Below are positions 60,664 to 64,000 of a DNA stretch of 64,000 bases, one piece after another. The notes beneath the pieces were generated by a model, which was not told where the DNA came from, ran no database searches, and was given only the letters and a program-made list of their open reading frames with translations. The position numbers and the translations under genes are program-made. How positions within the stretch are numbered: the stretch's first letter is position 1; every line of letters starts with the position of its first letter. Where the stretch lies: the NCBI GenBank assembly GCA_958296055.1, contig CATQHS010000001.1, positions 62,001 through 126,000 of the forward strand, written 5' to 3'. Origin of the DNA: an uncultured Acidimicrobiales bacterium. Lineage in GTDB: Bacteria; Actinomycetota; Acidimicrobiia; Acidimicrobiales; Aldehydirespiratoraceae.

Positions 60664-60722
60664 CGGGACCGGGGGCCTCGGCCTCTAGGGGAGGCTCTTC
60701 ACGGCCGGCGCGGCGCCCGTCA

Positions 60723-60797
60723 CCTACGAGGGGCTTATGTCGGCCCCGTAGTGCCCGGCGCCTACGAGAGGCTCATCTCGGCCACGTAGTACTCGTC
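60723..60797. repeat. Duplicated 3' end of the Dpp-type SBP gene (about 38-bp offset)
   Basis: cctacgaggggcttatgtcggccccgtagt at 60723 and cctacgagaggctcatctcggccacgtagt at 60761. Confidence 0.85.
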
Positions 60798-62426
60798 GTC
60801 GAGGCGGGGCTCCCACACCAGGTTCGCGGCCATGCCGTAGATCAGGTCCTGCTGGAGCAGGTAGATGGCATGCGGATTCTCGTGCAGCCGAGCCCAGGCC
60901 CGCTGGTAGGCCTGATCGCGCTCGTTCTGGTCGACCACGGTGACGCCTATCTCGAACATCTCGGTGACCAGCTCGTCGCAGATCTTGCTGGAGCGGCCGC
61001 CGCAGGTGACGTGGCTGGCCACCCGGGCCGAGTCGAACCACTCGTTGGAGTTCCACCCGTACTTCAGGTCGAGGGCGTCTTCCTCGGTGCCGGGGATGCG
61101 GCCGGCCGAGCGGTACTCGTTCCACTCCCATTGCTGGATGTCCACGTCGAGGCCGATGTCTTCGAGATACTGGGCCACGAGCAGGCCCGTCTCCTCGCCC
61201 CGCAGGTACCGGCCGATGGGCACGTTCATGGTGACCTGGAACCCGTCGGGGTAGCCGGCCTCGGCCAGCAGGGCCCGAGCCTGGTCCGGGTCGTAGGGGA
61301 AGGGGCCGATGTCGTCGTTGAACCCCAGCGACTCGGGGGTCAGGTGCTGGGCGTTGTTGGGCCGGGCGAAGCCGCCGTAGAGCGACGCGGCCAGCGTCTC
61401 CTTGTCGACGGCCAGGTTCATGGCCACCCTCACCCTCGGGTCGGACATCTCGGGCACGTAGGTGTTGAAGGCGATGTAGCTGAACTCGGTGGCCGGGACG
61501 TTCTTGGCCTGGGGGACCATATCGATCTGCTCGGGCAGGATGTCGAGCACCAGGTGCACCTCGTCGTTCTGAAGGGCGGCCAGCGCGGTCTGCTTGTCGG
61601 GCACGATCCGCACCACGAAGCGGTCGATGGAGCCGCCGTCGCCCCAGTAGCCGTCGAACAGCTCGGCGGTGATGCTCTGGCCCCGATCCCAGCCCGCGAA
61701 CATGTACGGGCCGGTCCCGACCGGGCTGTCGTTCATCTCGTCGCCTGCGCCGTCGGGGACCATGGGCACCTGGGCCATCTGCAGGGGCAGGATGGCGTCG
61801 GGTCCGTCGGTGCTGACCCTGATCGTGTAATCGCCGACGGCTTCGGCCGACAGGATGCCCCTGATGTAGGAGCCCCGCTGGGTCTCGAAGTCCTCGGCCA
61901 CCATCCGGTTCACGCTGAAGGCCGCGGACTGGGCGTTGAACGGCGTCCCGTCGTGGAACTCCACGCCCTCGCGCAGGGTGAACTCCCAAGTGGTCTCGTC
62001 GACGGGCCCCCAGCTCAGGGCCAGGCCCGGCGCGAGCTGGGCGTTGCGATCCCGGAAGATGAGCGACTCGAACAGGTTGCCGGTCACCACCCGGGCGGCC
62101 CGGTCGTTGACGACCTGGGCGTCGAGGGTGGAGGGCTCGGTGGTGACCGCTATCACCAGCTCCTGGGGCTCCATGTCCTCCATCGGCGCCTCGGTGGTGG
62201 GCGTCTCGCTCGGAGCTTCGGTGGTGTCCGGGGCCGGTGCTTCGGTGGTCTCCGCGGGCGCATCGCCGCCGCCGCCGCCGCCGTCATCGGCTGGCGCGGC
62301 GGTGGTGACGGGCGCGGCCGGCTCGGCGCCGCCGTCGTCGTCGCCGCCGCACCCGGCGGCCACCAGCGCCATGACAGACACGGCGAGCAGCCAGCGAGCT
62401 ACGGCTCGGTTCCGGTTGGGTCTCAT
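60762..62426 (-). CDS. Peptide/nickel-type ABC transporter substrate-binding protein (SBP_bac_5)
   Basis: Lipobox MALVAAGCGG; TTEPSTLDAQVVND...WEFTLREGVEFHDGTPFNAQSAAFSVNRM. Confidence 0.93.
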   Translation of the reverse strand: MRPNRNRAVARWLLAVSVMALVAAGCGGDDDGGAEPAAPVTTAAPADDGGGGGGDAPAETTEAPAPDTTEAPSETPTTEAPMEDMEPQELVIAVTTEPSTLDAQVVNDRAARVVTGNLFESLIFRDRNAQLAPGLALSWGPVDETTWEFTLREGVEFHDGTPFNAQSAAFSVNRMVAEDFETQRGSYIRGILSAEAVGDYTIRVSTDGPDAILPLQMAQVPMVPDGAGDEMNDSPVGTGPYMFAGWDRGQSITAELFDGYWGDGGSIDRFVVRIVPDKQTALAALQNDEVHLVLDILPEQIDMVPQAKNVPATEFSYIAFNTYVPEMSDPRVRVAMNLAVDKETLAASLYGGFARPNNAQHLTPESLGFNDDIGPFPYDPDQARALLAEAGYPDGFQVTMNVPIGRYLRGEETGLLVAQYLEDIGLDVDIQQWEWNEYRSAGRIPGTEEDALDLKYGWNSNEWFDSARVASHVTCGGRSSKICDELVTEMFEIGVTVVDQNERDQAYQRAWARLHENPHAIYLLQQDLIYGMAANLVWEPRLDDEYYVAEMSLS

Positions 62427-62492
62427 GTGTTTGTTTCCCCTCTGTGGTTGTTGGTCAGCTTGTCTATCGGGTGTGGGCGGTGACGCCGGCCG

Positions 62493-62912
62493 CTAATCCG
62501 GCGGCGGGGCCGGGGCCGTCTCGGGATAGGCGGAGGCGACCGCTTCGGCGATGCGCCGGTCGTTCTCCGGCGTGGAGCCGCCGACGCCGACCGCGCCCAC
62601 GAACTCGTCGCCGTCGAAGACGGGGTGACCGCCCGGGTTGAGCGTCACCCCCCCGGGCAGGATGTCCACCAGGCTCTCGGCGAACAGCGGTCGGTCCTTC
62701 CAGCGCTCGAGCAGATCGGCGGTGGGCTTGCGGAAGGCGGCGGCCAGCCGGGCCTTGCCCATGGCCATGTACGGGCCGTGCCAGGACCGGCCCCGGGCCA
62801 GGGCCACGGGATGGCCGGCCGCGTCGGCCACGGCCACGGTGGCGGTGATCCCCTCCCGGGCGGCCAGCTCCCGCCCGATGGCGATCAGCTTCAGGGCCCG
62901 GTCGGTCTCCAT
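62493..62912 (-). CDS. GlcG/HbpS-family heme-degrading-like protein
   Basis: AREGITATVAVADAAGHPVALARG...LLERWKDRPLFAESLVDILPGGVTLNPGGHPVFDGDEFVGAVGVGGSTPENDRRIAEA. Confidence 0.85.
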   Translation of the reverse strand: METDRALKLIAIGRELAAREGITATVAVADAAGHPVALARGRSWHGPYMAMGKARLAAAFRKPTADLLERWKDRPLFAESLVDILPGGVTLNPGGHPVFDGDEFVGAVGVGGSTPENDRRIAEAVASAYPETAPAPPPD

Positions 62913-62922
62913 CAGCCCTGAA

Positions 62923-64000
62923 TCAGCCGGCGTCGGCCCCGACCGGCTCGGCCGCGATGGCGCCCGGCTCGGCGGTGGCGTTCGACCCGGCGGTCTCGCC
63001 TGACCCGGCCGGCGGGGGGTCGGTCCACGGGTCGGTGAGCAGGCGCAGGTAGCGGGCCGCGTTCTCGCCCATCAGCTTGCGGGTGGCCTCGGGGCCCAGC
63101 ACCGGTTCCCAGGCCAGCACCCGGTCGGTGCTCTCGGGGTAGGTGCACTCCGGGTGGGGGAAGTCCGAGGCGTACATCAGCACGCCGTCGCCGAGCAGCT
63201 CGTTGACCGCCTTGGTCATGTGCGGGCCCTCGTGGGACTCGATGGCGCAGAACACCCGGCCCATCTGCACGTACTCCATGGGGGTGTGCTTGAGGTCCTT
63301 GGGGACCGCGCCCTTCACGTAGTCGATCTGGCTGGTGAGGCGGATGATCCAGTTGGGCAGCCAGCCGTGGCCGGTCTCCACCGCCGCCACCCTCAGGTTG
63401 GGGTGGCGGTCGAGCATCCCGCTGATCAGCACGTAGGCCAGCAGGCGCTGGGCGCCCCAGACGTGGGCGGCGGTGCGGGCCACGGCCACGTTGCCCCAGA
63501 TGTCTCGGTAGCCGGGGAAGTAGGGGGCCTCGTAGAAGAAGCTGTGGTGCATGATGGGCAGGTCGGCCTCGTTCATGGCCGCCCACACCGGCTCCAGGTC
63601 GGGGTCGTCCACCGGCAGGCCCTCGGGCAGCACCGGCCACACCGCCCCCAGCCACTCCCGGTCGGCGTGCTCGGCGATCATGGCCGCGGCCGCGGCCGGG
63701 TCGACGCAAGGGGCCAGCACCAAGCCCTTGAGCCGGCGGGGGTCGGCGGAGCAGTAGTCGTCCATGTAGCGGTGGTAGGCCCGGTACATCGACAGGGCCA
63801 GCGACGGGTCCAGGGCGCTGGAGCCGGGGGCCCAGGTGCCGGGGATCAACAGGTTTACGTCGACGCCCTCCACGTCCATGTTGGCCAGTCGCCCGGCGGC
63901 GTTGCCGTGTTGGATGCCCTCGGCGATCGGCTTGAGGGCCAGGTTCTGCACCCGGCCCTCCAGCGCCCCCCTGGCCCCGGCCCCCCGGGTATCGGGCTCG
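62923..64000 (-). CDS. Amidohydrolase-2 (ACMSD-like TIM-barrel) family protein, N-terminus cut by window edge
   Basis: Frame open to window end; DVEGVDVNLLIPG...PIMHHSFFYEAPYFPG...ETGHGWLPNWIIRL...MYASDFPHPECTYPES...LMGENAARYLRL. Confidence 0.88.
   Translation of the reverse strand, partial: EPDTRGAGARGALEGRVQNLALKPIAEGIQHGNAAGRLANMDVEGVDVNLLIPGTWAPGSSALDPSLALSMYRAYHRYMDDYCSADPRRLKGLVLAPCVDPAAAAAMIAEHADREWLGAVWPVLPEGLPVDDPDLEPVWAAMNEADLPIMHHSFFYEAPYFPGYRDIWGNVAVARTAAHVWGAQRLLAYVLISGMLDRHPNLRVAAVETGHGWLPNWIIRLTSQIDYVKGAVPKDLKHTPMEYVQMGRVFCAIESHEGPHMTKAVNELLGDGVLMYASDFPHPECTYPESTDRVLAWEPVLGPEATRKLMGENAARYLRLLTDPWTDPPPAGSGETAGSNATAEPGAIAAEPVGADAG

Overview
High-GC window, probably actinobacterial (Acidimicrobiia-like by gene content; inference only). 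There is a housekeeping backbone, a degraded and partly duplicated surface-polysaccharide/sulfatase island, a restriction locus and a catabolic/transport region. Left backbone (1-13.7 kb): a gltB that runs off the left edge and is absent from the ORF track, an M18 aminopeptidase, trkA with two tandem trkH genes, a K+-channel remnant, 5-FCL and H+-pyrophosphatase. Island (13.4-25.7 kb): [hppA 3' end / hydrolase / glycosyltransferase / sulfatase / MarC-like] occurs twice in tandem. Copy A is mostly pseudogenes and carries an AT-rich membrane glycosyltransferase and an IS481-like element with CTAG target duplication. Copy B is mostly intact and encodes a lipoprotein sulfatase fused to a plant-type LRR domain. 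Restriction locus (28.4-34.3 kb): mcrB-mcrB-mcrC with two divergent tandem McrB ATPases. Then a lower-GC epimerase plus tandem GMC oxidoreductases (34.4-39.1 kb). Right part (39-64 kb): Rieske oxygenases, a heme-oxygenase-like oxidase, a Liv-type ABC transporter, a barbiturase/cyanuric-acid-hydrolase family enzyme, a fused nucleotidyltransferase-HEPN protein, nitrilase, GGT, RidA and a Dpp-type transporter. A pattern across the window is short tandem duplications placed on gene ends, often copying the stop codon. All calls are from reading the translations; no database search was run, and percent identities are by-eye estimates.
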